Below, one piece after another: positions 17,920 through 28,176 of a stretch of DNA of 64,000 nt. A program made the translations under genes and the position numbers. The notes beneath the pieces were generated by a model, which searched no databases, was not told the origin of the DNA, and worked only from the letters and a program-made list of their open reading frames with translations. Position 1 is the first letter of the stretch, and every line of letters starts with the position of its first letter. The stretch comes from Halorubrum sp. BOL3-1 (GTDB lineage Archaea; Halobacteriota; Halobacteria; Halobacteriales; Haloferacaceae), in assembly GCF_004114375.1 (NCBI RefSeq), contig NZ_CP034692.1:496001-560000 (forward strand), given 5' to 3'.

Positions 17920-19065
17920 ATGAAACTACACGAACACCAAGCGAAGACCATCTTCGCGGACGCCGGGATCCCGACCCCGGACTCCCGTCTGGCGACGAGC
18001 GTCGACGAGGCGCTCGACGCCGTCGACGAGATCGGCTTCCCGGCCGCGATCAAGGCCCAGGTCCACGTCGGCGGCCGCGGCAAGGCCGGCGGGATCAAGA
18101 TCGCGACCGACCGCGCGGAGGCAGAGCGGTACGCCGACGAGATCCTCGGGATGGACCTCAAGGGCTACACCGTCGACAAGGTCCTCGTCGAGGAGGGCGT
18201 CGACTTCGTCGACGAGCTGTACGTCGGCGTCACCATGGACCGCGGCGAGGGGAAGCCGGTCCTGATGGTGTCGACCGAGGGCGGCGTCGACATCGAGGAG
18301 GTCGCGGCAGAGAACCCAGACGCGATCGCGCGAGAGCACGTCGACCCCGCGTTCGGACTCCACCCCTACCGGACTCGGAAGGTCGTCTACGACGCCGGCG
18401 TCGACGCCGATGTCGCGCTCGACGTGGCGTCGGTCCTCTCGGCGCTGTACGACCTCTACGAGGAGAGCGACGCCTCGGAGATCGAGGTCAACCCCGTCAT
18501 GGTTACGAGCGACCGCGACGTGGTGGCCGCGGACGCCGTGATGAACATCGCCGAGGACGCGCTGTTCCGCCAGCCCGACCTGGCCGACCTGGCCGAGGAG
18601 TCCTACGAGGACGACCTCGAACGCAAGGCCGGCGAGTACGGCTTCGACTACGTCCGGCTGTCGGGCAACGTCGGGATCATCGGCAACGGCGCCGGACTCG
18701 TGATGACGACGCTCGATCTCGTCGACTACTACGGCGGCTCGCCCGCCAACTTCCTCGACGTCGGGGGCGGCGCGAAGGCCGAGCGCATCGCGAACGCGCT
18801 CGACATGGTGTTCTCCGACCCCAACGTCGACAGCGTCGTGTTCAACATCTTCGGCGGTATCACCCGCGGGGACGAGGTCGCGAAGGGAATAAACGAGGCG
18901 CTCGGTGAGTTCGAGGAGATCCCGAAGCCGGTCGTGGTCCGGCTCGCCGGCACGAACGCGGCGGAGGGGATGGAGATCCTGAACACGGAGCTCGTCCGGG
19001 TCGAAGAGACCTTGGAGGACGCGGTCCAGCGCGCGGTGAAGAGCGCCGAGGAGGTGACCCAATGA
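17920..19065 (+). CDS. sucC: Succinyl-CoA synthetase (ADP/GDP-forming), beta subunit
   Basis: 381 residues. ATP-grasp subunit that couples succinyl-CoA cleavage to nucleotide phosphorylation. The opening [20 protein letters not shown] is characteristic, with ATP-grasp features [24 protein letters not shown] (here EIEVNPVMV), and the CoA-ligase segment with [31 protein letters not shown] and [15 protein letters not shown]. Forms a heteromer with SucD; the 4-base overlap (ATGA) with sucD shows strict coupling. Confidence 0.96.
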   Translation: MKLHEHQAKTIFADAGIPTPDSRLATSVDEALDAVDEIGFPAAIKAQVHVGGRGKAGGIKIATDRAEAERYADEILGMDLKGYTVDKVLVEEGVDFVDELYVGVTMDRGEGKPVLMVSTEGGVDIEEVAAENPDAIAREHVDPAFGLHPYRTRKVVYDAGVDADVALDVASVLSALYDLYEESDASEIEVNPVMVTSDRDVVAADAVMNIAEDALFRQPDLADLAEESYEDDLERKAGEYGFDYVRLSGNVGIIGNGAGLVMTTLDLVDYYGGSPANFLDVGGGAKAERIANALDMVFSDPNVDSVVFNIFGGITRGDEVAKGINEALGEFEEIPKPVVVRLAGTNAAEGMEILNTELVRVEETLEDAVQRAVKSAEEVTQ

Positions 19066-19931
19066 GCATTTTCGTCGACGACGACACGCGCGTCGTGGTA
19101 CAGGGGATCACCGGTGGGGAGGGCGAGTTCCACGCCGGCCAGATGATCGAGTACGGCACGAACGTCGTCGCCGGCGCGGTGCCCGGCAAGGGCGGTCAAG
19201 AGGTCGACGGAGTCCCCGTCTACGACACCGTCGACGAGGCCGTCGAGGCGGAGGACGCGGACGCCTCCGTGATCTTCGTGCCGCCGGCGTTCGCCGGCGA
19301 CGCGGTCTTCGAGGCGCTCGACACCGACCTCGACCTCGCCGTCGCGATCACCGAGGGGATCCCGACGCAGGACATGGCGAAGGTGAACAAGCGCCTGAGC
19401 GAGACGGACACGCGTCTCCTCGGGCCGAACTGTCCGGGGATCATCACGCCCGGCGAGGCGAAACTCGGTATCCTCCCCGGTAACATCTTCTCGGGGGGCA
19501 ACGTCGGGCTGGTCTCCCGCTCCGGGACGCTCACCTACCAGGTCGTCGACAACCTCACCGAGCGCGGGCTCGGCCAGTCGACCGCCGTCGGCATCGGCGG
19601 CGACCCGATCATCGGGACGTCGTTCGTCGACGCCCTGGAAGCGTTCGAGGCCGACTCCGACACCGACGCGGTCGTGATGTGCGGCGAGATCGGCGGGGAA
19701 GACGAGGAGCAGGCCGCGAAGTTCATCGGCGAGCACATGGACACACCGGTCGCCGGCTTCATCGCCGGGCGCACGGCACCGCCGGGAAAGCGGATGGGCC
19801 ACGCGGGCGCCATCGTCTCCGGCTCCGGCACGGGCACGGCGCAGTCGAAGATCGACGCGCTCAACCACGCGGGCGTCCCCGTCGGCGACACTCCCGAGGA
19901 GGTCGCGGACCACGTCGAAGACTTCCTCTAA
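19062..19931 (+). CDS. sucD: Succinyl-CoA synthetase, alpha subunit
   Basis: 289 residues. Holds the phosphohistidine intermediate and the CoA-binding Rossmann domain. The CoA-binding start [24 protein letters not shown] and [10 protein letters not shown] are typical. The active-site histidine is in [35 protein letters not shown] and [15 protein letters not shown] are also family hallmarks. Starts within the sucC stop codon overlap. Confidence 0.96.
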   Translation: MSIFVDDDTRVVVQGITGGEGEFHAGQMIEYGTNVVAGAVPGKGGQEVDGVPVYDTVDEAVEAEDADASVIFVPPAFAGDAVFEALDTDLDLAVAITEGIPTQDMAKVNKRLSETDTRLLGPNCPGIITPGEAKLGILPGNIFSGGNVGLVSRSGTLTYQVVDNLTERGLGQSTAVGIGGDPIIGTSFVDALEAFEADSDTDAVVMCGEIGGEDEEQAAKFIGEHMDTPVAGFIAGRTAPPGKRMGHAGAIVSGSGTGTAQSKIDALNHAGVPVGDTPEEVADHVEDFL

Positions 19932-20003
19932 GCGACCGTCGCGGTCGCCGGGACCCGTCCGTCTCCGGCCCGGCTCCGGTTTTCAACTTTGGTATGCGGA
20001 GCG

Positions 20004-20013
20004 AAAAATAAAA
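20004..20013 (+). promoter_or_regulatory. TATA-like element of the hybrid kinase gene
   Basis: AAAAATAAAA lies 25-34 bases before the ATG at 20038, an unusually AT-rich block in this GC-rich DNA and well placed for leaderless transcription. Confidence 0.5.
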
Positions 20014-20037
20014 CAGCTGGTAGGGAAACACATACAC

Positions 20038-22620
20038 ATGAATTCCGATCCCGCCGGTCCGACGACCGGGACTGACCCGCCAGCGGCCGACGCGTCGGGA
20101 TCGGGCGGTGACGCTCCCAGACGCGTGCTGTTCGTCGACGACGAGCCGGGGGCCGCCGACCTCGCCGCGACGCACGTCGAGCGGCTCGTGGACGACATCG
20201 AGACCGTCACCCGGCTGTCACCGGACGAGGCGCTCGACGTGGTCCGAGAAGAGCGCGTCGACTGCGTCGTCAGCGACTTCGACATGCCGGGCCGCGACGG
20301 CCTCGAATTCCTCAAGTCGGCGCGGTCGACCGACCCCGAACTCCCCTTCGTGCTGTTCACCGGGAAGGGGAGCGAGGAGATAGCGAGCGACGCCATCTCG
20401 GCCGGTGTCACGGACTACCTCCAGAAGGGGGCCGGCCGTGACCGCTACGAGATGCTCGCGAACAGCGTCGACAACGCGCTCGGGCGCCGGCGGGCGGAGC
20501 GCGACCTCCGCGAGGTGAACGCGAAGGTCACCGCGATCCACGAGTTCGCCACGGGGCTCGCGTCGGTGACGGACGTGACGACGGTGTTCGAGCGCACCGT
20601 CGACGCGGCCGAGGAGATCCTTGAGTTCGACCGCTGTGTCGTCGCTCGCCGACGGGGTGATCGGGTCGTTCCCGCCGCCCTCTCGGAGAGCGTCACCGAG
20701 GACGAGGTTCGGACGTTCGATGTCGGCGAGGGCGTCGTCGGGGCCACGGTCGCCGAGGAGCGGACGATGGTGGTCGACAACCTCAGCGCCGACCCCGCGG
20801 ACCCGGACGACTTCGAGGACCCGGTGGCCCCCGGCCGTGGGGCCTCGTGGGGCGACCGACGAGAGGGGGCGGAGGTGGCCGACCCGGTCGCCGATGACAT
20901 CCGGTCGGCGATCAGCGTTCCGATCGGGTCTCACGGGGTTTTACAGGCCGTTTCGGACGGATACGCCGCGTTCAGCGACCGCGACGTGGAGTTCGCGGAG
21001 CTTCTGGCGTCGCACGCGGCCGACGCCGTCGAACACACCGAGACGGAGAACGCGCTCCGACGGGAGCGAGACCGGCTGACGGCGCTGTTCGACGACCTCC
21101 CGCTCCCGGCGGGGAGAACCGTCATTTACGACGACGGGAGCCGCCGGCTCGACGCGACGAACGAGGCGTTCGATGAGACGTTCGGTTACTCCGCGGACGA
21201 GCACGGGTACGCCGAGATACGCGACGCGGTCGTCCCCGGAGGCGCTGACCGGATCGACGGTGAGACTGTGCTTGAAAACGGTAGACCGAGCCGGGTCGAG
21301 GCTCCGCGGCATACGACCGACGGACTCCGCGATTTTATTCTCCACGTCATTCCCGTCGAGCGGTCGGACGAGGCGATCGTTTACAGCATCTACGCCGACA
21401 TCGACGATCAAAAGCGCGTCGAGCGGACGCTCCGGCGGCTCCACGCGACGACCCGGGGGATGTTCGGCGGCGAGGGGCGCGAGGAGGTCGCGGCGCTGGC
21501 CGCCCGGACCGCGATCGACACCCTCGGGTTCCCGACCAGCGGCGTTCGACTGTACGAGCCCGAGGCCGACGTCCTCAGCCCGACGGCGATAAGCGAGGAG
21601 GCGACCGAGGCCTTCGGGGACCGGCCGGCGTTCGGTCCCGGCGACGGCCGCGTCTGGGAGACGTTCGAGTCGGACGAGCCGCTCGTCGTCGACGACCTCG
21701 ACGCGGTCGACACCGAGGTCGGGTACGGCGCCCTCCGCAGCCTCCTCGTCGTTCCGCTGGGCGACCACGGCGTCATGCCGCTCGGCGCCCGCGAACCCGA
21801 GTTCTTCGACGAGACCGACGTCCAGCTCGCGCGCGTCCTCGCCGCGAACGTCACGGTCGCGCTCGACCACGCGGAACGGACCCGACAGCTCCGCGAGCGC
21901 GACGCCGCGCTCGAACGCGAGATCGAGCGCTTAGAGAAGTTCGCCGGACTCGTTTCACACGACCTCCGGAACCCCCTCAACGTCGCCGCCGGCCGGACGG
22001 ATATGGCTCGGTCGGTGGCCGACGATCCGGCCGTCCGGGAGGAGCTGGACCGGGTCGAGAACGCCCACGACCGGATGTCGCAGCTGATCGACGACCTCCT
22101 CGCGTTGGCCCGGCAGGGACGGACGGTCGACGAGTTCGAATCGGTCGACCTCGCCGACGCGGCCGAGCGGGCGTGGCGGACCGTCGACACGGCGGACGCG
22201 ACCCTCGACGTCTCGGTGGCGACGGAAGCGGTCGATGCCGACCCCGAGCGACTCCGGACGCTGCTGGAGAACCTGTTCACCAACAGCGTCGAACACGGTT
22301 CCACGAGCAGCCAGACGCAGTCCGGCGACGGCGTGGAACAGGGGGTCGACTCCGGCGACGGAGCCACGGACCTCACCGTCTCCGTCGGGACGGTCCCGGA
22401 GGGGTTCTACGTCGCGGACGACGGGGCCGGCTTCGACATCGACCCCGAGGAGGCGGTCGAGTACGGGCGCTCCGGCGACTCGGACGGGACGGGATTCGGG
22501 CTCGCGATCGTCCGCGAGGTCGCGGCCGCGCACGGCTGGTCGACGGCCGTCGACTCCGACGGGCCGCCCGGCGCCGACGGCGTCACCGGCGCCCGGTTCA
22601 CGTTCCGCGTCTCTGGGTGA
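20038..22620 (+). CDS. Soluble hybrid sensor: receiver, GAF, PAS-like, GAF and histidine kinase
   Basis: 860 residues, no membrane segment. A receiver domain occupies about residues 28-150: acidic pocket VLFVDDEPG (D34, D35), phospho-acceptor D80 in VVSDFDMPGRDG, then LFTGKGSEEIA and DYLQKG. A GAF domain (about 165-345) follows, then a PAS-like region (about 350-460) and a second GAF (about 470-615). The HisKA box is FAGLVSHDLRNPLNVAAG, and the C-terminal ATPase has ENLFTNSVEHG, DDGAGFDI and GTGFGLAIVREV. The insert SQTQSGDGVEQGVDSGDGATDL is a small unrelated loop in the ATPase. A typical haloarchaeal cytoplasmic sensory kinase; the stimulus is unknown. Confidence 0.9.
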   Translation: MNSDPAGPTTGTDPPAADASGSGGDAPRRVLFVDDEPGAADLAATHVERLVDDIETVTRLSPDEALDVVREERVDCVVSDFDMPGRDGLEFLKSARSTDPELPFVLFTGKGSEEIASDAISAGVTDYLQKGAGRDRYEMLANSVDNALGRRRAERDLREVNAKVTAIHEFATGLASVTDVTTVFERTVDAAEEILEFDRCVVARRRGDRVVPAALSESVTEDEVRTFDVGEGVVGATVAEERTMVVDNLSADPADPDDFEDPVAPGRGASWGDRREGAEVADPVADDIRSAISVPIGSHGVLQAVSDGYAAFSDRDVEFAELLASHAADAVEHTETENALRRERDRLTALFDDLPLPAGRTVIYDDGSRRLDATNEAFDETFGYSADEHGYAEIRDAVVPGGADRIDGETVLENGRPSRVEAPRHTTDGLRDFILHVIPVERSDEAIVYSIYADIDDQKRVERTLRRLHATTRGMFGGEGREEVAALAARTAIDTLGFPTSGVRLYEPEADVLSPTAISEEATEAFGDRPAFGPGDGRVWETFESDEPLVVDDLDAVDTEVGYGALRSLLVVPLGDHGVMPLGAREPEFFDETDVQLARVLAANVTVALDHAERTRQLRERDAALEREIERLEKFAGLVSHDLRNPLNVAAGRTDMARSVADDPAVREELDRVENAHDRMSQLIDDLLALARQGRTVDEFESVDLADAAERAWRTVDTADATLDVSVATEAVDADPERLRTLLENLFTNSVEHGSTSSQTQSGDGVEQGVDSGDGATDLTVSVGTVPEGFYVADDGAGFDIDPEEAVEYGRSGDSDGTGFGLAIVREVAAAHGWSTAVDSDGPPGADGVTGARFTFRVSG

Positions 22621-22721
22621 CCGAGCGTCGGCCGACCGAGACGGATAAAACAGGGGTTGTAGTGCGCGACGACCGCACAGGCGGGCCACGGTTATGCGCG
22701 ATTCGCCCGTGTAAATGAAGT

Positions 22722-23048
22722 ATGGAAAAAGGAACTCGCGAGCTGCTCGAACCGCTCCCGCCGAGCGCCAAGTTGGTCTACTACGTGCTCGACGCGGAGG
22801 GCCGGTTCGACCAGACCGGCCTCGCCGAGGAGACTCGTCTCTCCACTCGCACCGTCCGATTCGCGGTCGAGAAGCTCACCGAGGTCGGCCTCGTCGAGGA
22901 GGGGCTGTGCCCCCGAGACGCCCGTCGGTCGGTCTATCAGGCCGTTCCGCCCGCGGAGCGCGACGCCGCCGGCGAGGCGGAGGCTCCCGCCGAGTCGACT
23001 GCGGCCTCGGAGGCGGACTCGACTTCCGCCGCGGTCGCCGAGGACTGA
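22722..23048 (+). CDS. Small winged-helix transcription regulator
   Basis: 108 residues. Residues 1-70 are a winged helix: LPPSAKLVYYVLDAEGRFDQ is helix 1, GLAEETRLSTRTVRFAVEKLTEVGLVEEGLC is the helix-turn-helix with recognition helix STRTVRFAVEKL, and RSVYQAV forms the wing. The C-terminal 35 residues are an Ala/Glu/Ser tail. GGTTATGCG lies about 30 bases upstream, fitting a leaderless start. It resembles MarR/TrmB-like haloarchaeal small regulators. Targets are unknown; the following gene has its own 109-base gap. Confidence 0.8.
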   Translation: MEKGTRELLEPLPPSAKLVYYVLDAEGRFDQTGLAEETRLSTRTVRFAVEKLTEVGLVEEGLCPRDARRSVYQAVPPAERDAAGEAEAPAESTAASEADSTSAAVAED

Positions 23049-23157
23049 CAGGGTCGCTGAGAACTCACCGACCGTCCCCCTCTCCTCGCGCCGTCTGCTC
23101 TCGGATGCCCCGATCCGTCGCGCTTTTGCCCCCGGAACCGATACCGTACACACTCAG

Positions 23158-24540
23158 ATGGCGACGTACCACATCGAAACGTACGGCTGTAGCTCGAACC
23201 GGGGAGAGAGCCGGGAGATCGAGCGCGCCCTCCGCGACGGGGGGCACCGCCCGGCCGACGGCCCGGAAGACGCGGATGTCGCCATCCTCAACACCTGTAC
23301 CGTCGTCGAGAAGACCGAACGGAACATGCTCCGGCGCGCCGAAGAGCTGGCGGAGACGACCGCCGACCTCGTCGTCACCGGCTGTATGGCGCTCGCGCAG
23401 GGCGAGCTGTTCGCGGAGGCGGACGTCGACGCCGAGATTCTCCACTGGGACGAGGTCCCCTCGTACGTGCTCAACGGCGAGTGCCCGACGGTCACCCCCG
23501 ACGCCGAGCCGGTCCTCGACGGCGTGATCGGCATCCTCCCGATCGCGCGCGGCTGTATGAGCAACTGCTCGTACTGTATCACCAAGTTCGCAACCGGACG
23601 CGTCGACTCGCCGCCGGTCGAAGAGAACGTCGAGAAGGCGCGGGCGCTGGTCCACGCCGGCGCGAAGGAAATCCGCGTCACCGGCCAGGACACCGGCGTC
23701 TACGGCTGGGACGAGGGCGAGCGGAAGCTCCCGGAGCTGCTCGACCGGATCTGCGACATCGAGGGCGACTTCCGGGTCCGATTGGGGATGGCGAACCCCG
23801 GCGGGATCCACGGGATCCACGAGGAGCTGGCCGAGGTGTTCGCCGCGAACGAGGAGCTGTACGACTTCGTCCACGCGCCGGTCCAGTCCGGCTCAGACGA
23901 CGTGCTCGCGGACATGCGTCGCCAGCACCGCGTCGAGAAGTTCCGCGAAGTCGTCGAGACCCTCGACGACCGGCTCGGCCACTGGACGCTCTCGACCGAC
24001 TTCATCGTCGGCTTCCCGACCGAGGACGACGAGGACCACGAGCTGTCGATGGACCTGCTCGCTGAGGTCCGGCCGGAAAAAATCAACGTCACCCGCTTCT
24101 CGAAGCGTCCCGGCACGGACGCCGCCGACATGAAGGGACTCGGCGGGACCATCAAGAAAGAGCGCTCGAAGGCGATGTCCGAGCTGAAGATGGAGGTCGT
24201 CGGCGAGGCGTACGAGTCGATGGTGGGCGAGCGCTTCGACGTCCTCGTCGTCGAGGAGGGGACCGGCGACTCGGTGAAGTGCCGCGACGGCGCCTACCGC
24301 CAGATAATCGTCCAGCACGCGGACGAACGCGGGGCCGAGGTTGGCGACTTCCTCACCGTGAAAGTGACCGGCCACAACACGGTGTACGCGTTCGGTGAGC
24401 CGGTCACGACGGGGGAGACAGCCGGAAGCGATTCGGCCGAAATCGACTCAAGTAAAACGGACACGGCAGAGCGCGATCCGGTCGAGGGCGACTCCGTCGA
24501 GCGCGACGATCGCCCCGAGTCGACGGCCTCCTCGGCGTAA
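23158..24540 (+). CDS. tRNA (t6A37) methylthiotransferase, archaeal CDKAL1-type
   Basis: 460 residues. A radical-SAM enzyme that adds a methylthio group to threonylcarbamoyl-adenosine at position 37 of tRNAs reading ANN codons. Order: N-terminal cluster-binding domain with Cys in TYGCSSNRGES, LNTCTVV and VTGCMALAQGEL; radical-SAM motif ARGCMSNCSYCITK (three Cys); then the TIM-barrel with VRLGMANPGG and VHAPVQSGSDDVL; and a C-terminal TRAM domain around residues 360-425 (MVGERFDVLVVEEGTG). The last 30 residues are an acidic Ser/Asp tail. Acts on tRNA in the cytoplasm. Confidence 0.93.
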   Translation: MATYHIETYGCSSNRGESREIERALRDGGHRPADGPEDADVAILNTCTVVEKTERNMLRRAEELAETTADLVVTGCMALAQGELFAEADVDAEILHWDEVPSYVLNGECPTVTPDAEPVLDGVIGILPIARGCMSNCSYCITKFATGRVDSPPVEENVEKARALVHAGAKEIRVTGQDTGVYGWDEGERKLPELLDRICDIEGDFRVRLGMANPGGIHGIHEELAEVFAANEELYDFVHAPVQSGSDDVLADMRRQHRVEKFREVVETLDDRLGHWTLSTDFIVGFPTEDDEDHELSMDLLAEVRPEKINVTRFSKRPGTDAADMKGLGGTIKKERSKAMSELKMEVVGEAYESMVGERFDVLVVEEGTGDSVKCRDGAYRQIIVQHADERGAEVGDFLTVKVTGHNTVYAFGEPVTTGETAGSDSAEIDSSKTDTAERDPVEGDSVERDDRPESTASSA

Positions 24541-24635
24541 CGGCTCGGACACCGGACCGCCCCGTCCGCAGCGAAGACCGGCAGTCAGACTCGGTTCGTT
24601 TCGTCCGACTTCGACCCGTCCGGCTTCGAACCCCT

Positions 24636-25754
24636 CTATCTCGAATTTCTCGACCCGTACCGTCCCGGCTCGGGACCCCTCGCGTTCCCGCCGACCGAAC
24701 GTGGGGACTCGGGTCGACGGGGGAGCCGGATCCGGACGACGGTCCCCTGCGGGTCGTTCTCGTCGAACTCGACCGTCCCGCCCGCTCGGGTCACGGTCCA
24801 GTGTATCAGCCACAGCCCGAGTCCCTCGGTGTGTTCGAGCGGCGTCTCCTCGTCGTTCTGGAGGGTCCGTCGCTCGACCTGCGGGATCCCCTTTCCGGTG
24901 TCTTCGATGACGAGGGTCGTCGCGTCCGGGTCCCGCCGCACGCGCACCGTGATCGTCACGTCGTCGTCGTTGTGTTCGATCGCGTTCCGAAGCGCCTCCT
25001 CGAACGCGAGCGGGAGCGACGGATGCGTTCGGACGACACAGCTGTCGGGAAGCTCCGTGTGAACCGTGGTGCCGGGCGACTCCGCGGTCAACTGGGCCAC
25101 ACGCGCCTCGACGACGGCGACGAGATCGAACGACTGGAGCGTTTCGGTCCGCCAGATCGAGGCGATGCGCCGCGTTCGCTCGCTCGTCTCGACGAGCCCC
25201 TCCAAGTGGCTCCGAGCGATCCCCGCCCGCTCCGCGATCGTCGCCCTGTCGACCGCGTCCTCGATCCCGTCGAGGTGACCGAGCGCGACCGAGAGTTCGT
25301 TGCGGATGTTGTGGCGAAGCACGCGGTCGTTGATCGAGAGGAGGGTCGTCAGCTCCTGAGCCTCGGTGAGCCGTTCATCGGCCTTCACCACGTACAGGCC
25401 CGCCCGCGATCCGACCGCCGCCCCGAGGCTGGCCGCGAACGAGACCAGGAAGGAGAGCTTGAACGCGTGGTGGCTGAGCAGCCAGATGAGCCACACGACG
25501 CCGGCGAGCGCTGGGAACGAGAGAGCCGTCAGACCCCCGATCCGAACCGCCCGCCATCGCCCGGGGACGGAGACGTCCCACTCGGGCAGGTCGTACGCTG
25601 TATAGAGGACGATACCGGAGAGACCGACGATGAGCGCGGACTCGAACAGCACTCCCACGCCCCCGCCGGCGAACGCCACGTGCCGCACGCCGAGAGCCGC
25701 GCAGATCCCGCCGAGCGCGACGAAGCCGTTTCGGGGCGAGACGTGGAAGTCCAT
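24636..25754 (-). CDS. Membrane histidine kinase
   Basis: 372 residues. About four hydrophobic segments fill residues 8-125 (VALGGICAALGVRHVAFAGG, FESALIVGLSGIVLYTAY, IGGLTALSFPALAGVVWLIW, FLVSFAASLGAAVGS). The phospho-acceptor H-box is RVLRHNIRNELSVALGHL, typical of haloarchaeal kinases whose motif is HNIRNxL. The ATPase domain has FEEALRNAIEHNDDD, VIEDTGKGI and GLGLWLIHWTVTRAGG. A basic C-terminal tail (RRPESPRSVGGNARGPEPGR) is unusual for a haloarchaeal protein. No receiver domain and no adjacent response regulator, so the partner lies elsewhere. Confidence 0.9.
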   Translation of the reverse strand: MDFHVSPRNGFVALGGICAALGVRHVAFAGGGVGVLFESALIVGLSGIVLYTAYDLPEWDVSVPGRWRAVRIGGLTALSFPALAGVVWLIWLLSHHAFKLSFLVSFAASLGAAVGSRAGLYVVKADERLTEAQELTTLLSINDRVLRHNIRNELSVALGHLDGIEDAVDRATIAERAGIARSHLEGLVETSERTRRIASIWRTETLQSFDLVAVVEARVAQLTAESPGTTVHTELPDSCVVRTHPSLPLAFEEALRNAIEHNDDDVTITVRVRRDPDATTLVIEDTGKGIPQVERRTLQNDEETPLEHTEGLGLWLIHWTVTRAGGTVEFDENDPQGTVVRIRLPRRPESPRSVGGNARGPEPGRYGSRNSR

Positions 25755-25816
25755 CGGGCGCCGTACTCCTCCCCGACGGTTATGCGTTTCCCGCCGGTCG
25801 GACCGTCTCGACCGGG

Positions 25817-27955
25817 CTACTCGTCGTAGATCAGATCGACCTCGTCGGCGAACCGGTCGAGGATGTTCCGCCGCTTCTTTTTCATCGTCGGGGTGAGCAG
25901 GTCGTTCGCCTCGGTGAACTCCTCTTCGACGATCCGGAACCGCTTGATCTGCTCGTAGGACTCGAACTCTTCGTTCACCCGGTCGACCTCCGCTTGAATC
26001 CGCTCGCGGACGCGGTCGTCACGGCAGATCCCAGCGGGGTCGTCCGGGAGGTCGATCCCGTCGTCGTCGTCGGCCCACGCCCCGAGCCGCTCGAAGTTCG
26101 GGACGACGAGCGCGGAGACGAACTTTCGACCGTCGCCGAGGACGACGCACTGCTCGACGAACTCGTTCGCGGCGAACCGGTCCTCGATCGGGCCGGGCGC
26201 GACGTTCTTCCCGGTCGAGAGCACGAGCAGCTGCTTGGCGCGCTCGCGGAAGGCGACGTACCCGTCCGGCCGGAGCTGGACGATGTCGCCGGTGCGGAAC
26301 CACGGCTCTGCGGCGACATCGCCCGACTCGTCGGACCCGGTCCCGTAGACGTCGACGCGCTCGTCCGGCGGGGTCCCCGCGGTCACGGTGTCGCCCGGGA
26401 GGTCGCTCGGGTCGACGAACGCCTCCGCGGTCGCGTCCGGTCGATTCCAGTAGCCGTCGGTCACCTGCGGTCCGCGGACGAGCAGTTCGCCCGCGTCGCC
26501 GGACAGCTCCGAGACCTCCTCGCCCACGACCCCGCCGTCGATCGCGACCTCCGTGTCGACGACCGGCGGCCCGATGGTGCCGACCTTCGGCCGCTCCGGC
26601 GGGTTGACGCTGATGACGGGAGACGTCTCCGTCAGGCCGTACCCCTCCAGTATCGGCAGGTCCATCGCGTGGTACAGCGCGCACAGCTCGGCCGACAGCG
26701 ACCCGCCGCCGGAGATGAAGAAGTCGATGTTGCCGCCGATCGCCTCTCGGACCGACGAGAAGACGAGCCGGTCCGCGACCGCGCGCTTGGCGTCGAGGAG
26801 GGCGCCGGGGTCGTCGCTTTCGTGGTGGGCTCGACCGACATCGACCGCCCACTCGAAGATTCGCTCCGTGACCGGTGACTCGCTCGCCTGCTCGCGGATC
26901 GCGTCGTACAGCTTCTCGTAGACCCGCGGGACGCTGGTCGTCGTCGTGGGACGCACCAGTCCGAAGTCCTCGCGGAGCGTGTCGGGGCTCTCCGCGTACG
27001 CGACGGTCGCGCCCGCGACGAACATCATGTAGTGGCCGGCCATCCGCTCGAAGACGTGCGCGAGCGGGAGGAAGGAGAGCGTCGTCGACTCGGCGGAGAT
27101 GCCGGGGACCTCGGAGTCTCGATCGTCTCGGTCCGCGAACCGCCGGTAACACTGCGAGACGTTGTCGCGGAAGTTCGCGTGCGTGAGCCGGACCCCCTTC
27201 GGTTTCCCGGTCGTCCCGGAGGTGTAGATCAGGCTGGCGAGATCGCCGGTGTCGGCCGCGTCGATCCACCCCTCGTAGGTCGCCTCGTCGAACGCCGCGG
27301 CGCCGAGCCCGTGGAGTCCGCCTAGCGTGTACACGTCGTCGACCGACACCTCGTCGGTGGCCGAACTCTCGCCGCGGTCCGATCCAGCGTCATCGTCGGC
27401 CGGTTCTCCGTCACGGATTTCCGCCGCCACGTCGGCGGCGTCAACGTCGTCGACGGTCACGATTGCGTCGAGGTCATGTTCGAGGTCGTCTCGGACGCGG
27501 AGCACGTCGCCGAGCATCTCGCGGGTCTCGGCGACGACGACGGTCGCTTCCGGGTCTTCCAGCAGGTACCGGAGCTGGGTCGGCGAGGAGGAGGCGTACA
27601 CGGTCGTCACCACCGCGCCGGCGGCCAGCGCGGCGAAGTCCGTCTGCGCCCACTCCATGCGGGTCTCCGAGTACATCGCCACCCGCGTGTCGCTGTCGAC
27701 GCCCAACTCCCGGAACCCCGCAGCGAGGTTCCGGACGACCCCGCGCATCTCGGCGTACGTCAGGTCGGCGTACCCCCCCGCGGGTGCCGGCGAGACGACT
27801 CCGGCCGCGACGAGCGATCGGTCGTGGACCCCTCCCTTGTAGCGCTGCGCGAGCCGGTCCGCGTGCCGCTGCGTGGTCCGCTCGAACATTCGCGGGAGCG
27901 TCTCTCGGGCGATTGCAGGGTCCGTGAACGCTCGTTCCGCCTCCTGCCAACTCAT
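25817..27955 (-). CDS. AMP-dependent long-chain acyl-CoA synthetase
   Basis: 712 residues from ATG 27955 (MSWQEAERAFTDPAIARET); the upstream open frame is antisense-like. Activates fatty acids with ATP and CoA. Adenylation motifs in order: IYTSGTTGKPKGVRLTHAN, EGYGLTETSP, WFRTGDIVQLRPDGYVAF and the hinge RAKQLLVLSTGKNVAP. The C-terminus ends EEEFTEANDLLTPTMKKKRRNILDRF, the normal ending for FadD15-like enzymes. An acidic insert (residues about 185-215) is haloarchaea-specific. It is longer than typical (about 600-650) because of that insert and loops in the C-terminal half. Confidence 0.92.
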   Translation of the reverse strand: MSWQEAERAFTDPAIARETLPRMFERTTQRHADRLAQRYKGGVHDRSLVAAGVVSPAPAGGYADLTYAEMRGVVRNLAAGFRELGVDSDTRVAMYSETRMEWAQTDFAALAAGAVVTTVYASSSPTQLRYLLEDPEATVVVAETREMLGDVLRVRDDLEHDLDAIVTVDDVDAADVAAEIRDGEPADDDAGSDRGESSATDEVSVDDVYTLGGLHGLGAAAFDEATYEGWIDAADTGDLASLIYTSGTTGKPKGVRLTHANFRDNVSQCYRRFADRDDRDSEVPGISAESTTLSFLPLAHVFERMAGHYMMFVAGATVAYAESPDTLREDFGLVRPTTTTSVPRVYEKLYDAIREQASESPVTERIFEWAVDVGRAHHESDDPGALLDAKRAVADRLVFSSVREAIGGNIDFFISGGGSLSAELCALYHAMDLPILEGYGLTETSPVISVNPPERPKVGTIGPPVVDTEVAIDGGVVGEEVSELSGDAGELLVRGPQVTDGYWNRPDATAEAFVDPSDLPGDTVTAGTPPDERVDVYGTGSDESGDVAAEPWFRTGDIVQLRPDGYVAFRERAKQLLVLSTGKNVAPGPIEDRFAANEFVEQCVVLGDGRKFVSALVVPNFERLGAWADDDDGIDLPDDPAGICRDDRVRERIQAEVDRVNEEFESYEQIKRFRIVEEEFTEANDLLTPTMKKKRRNILDRFADEVDLIYDE

Positions 27956-28176
27956 ACGCCCCCAGTTCCGCCCTACCCTCATAAACGACCCGGTAGTTTT
28001 GAGTTTCTTCGCGCTCGCTCTCCGTCTCGGAGAACTATTGCCGTCTCTCCGGGCCGGAGAAGCGTCTACTTCCTCTGTGCCGTCTCCGCGCCGTCCGCTC
28101 CGCGCGGCCGAGCCGGACGGCAAACTCGCTCGGCGGTCGGTTTCGACGGTCACCGCCGAGGCGTCCTCCCCGGGGG

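Noticed and set aside
19935-20037. Riboswitch or leader RNA before the hybrid kinase
   Set aside because: The AT-rich element sits at the right distance for a leaderless start, leaving no room for a leader.
23065-24375. Long minus-strand open frames opposite the methylthiotransferase
   Set aside because: The plus-strand gene has all its motifs; the antisense has none.
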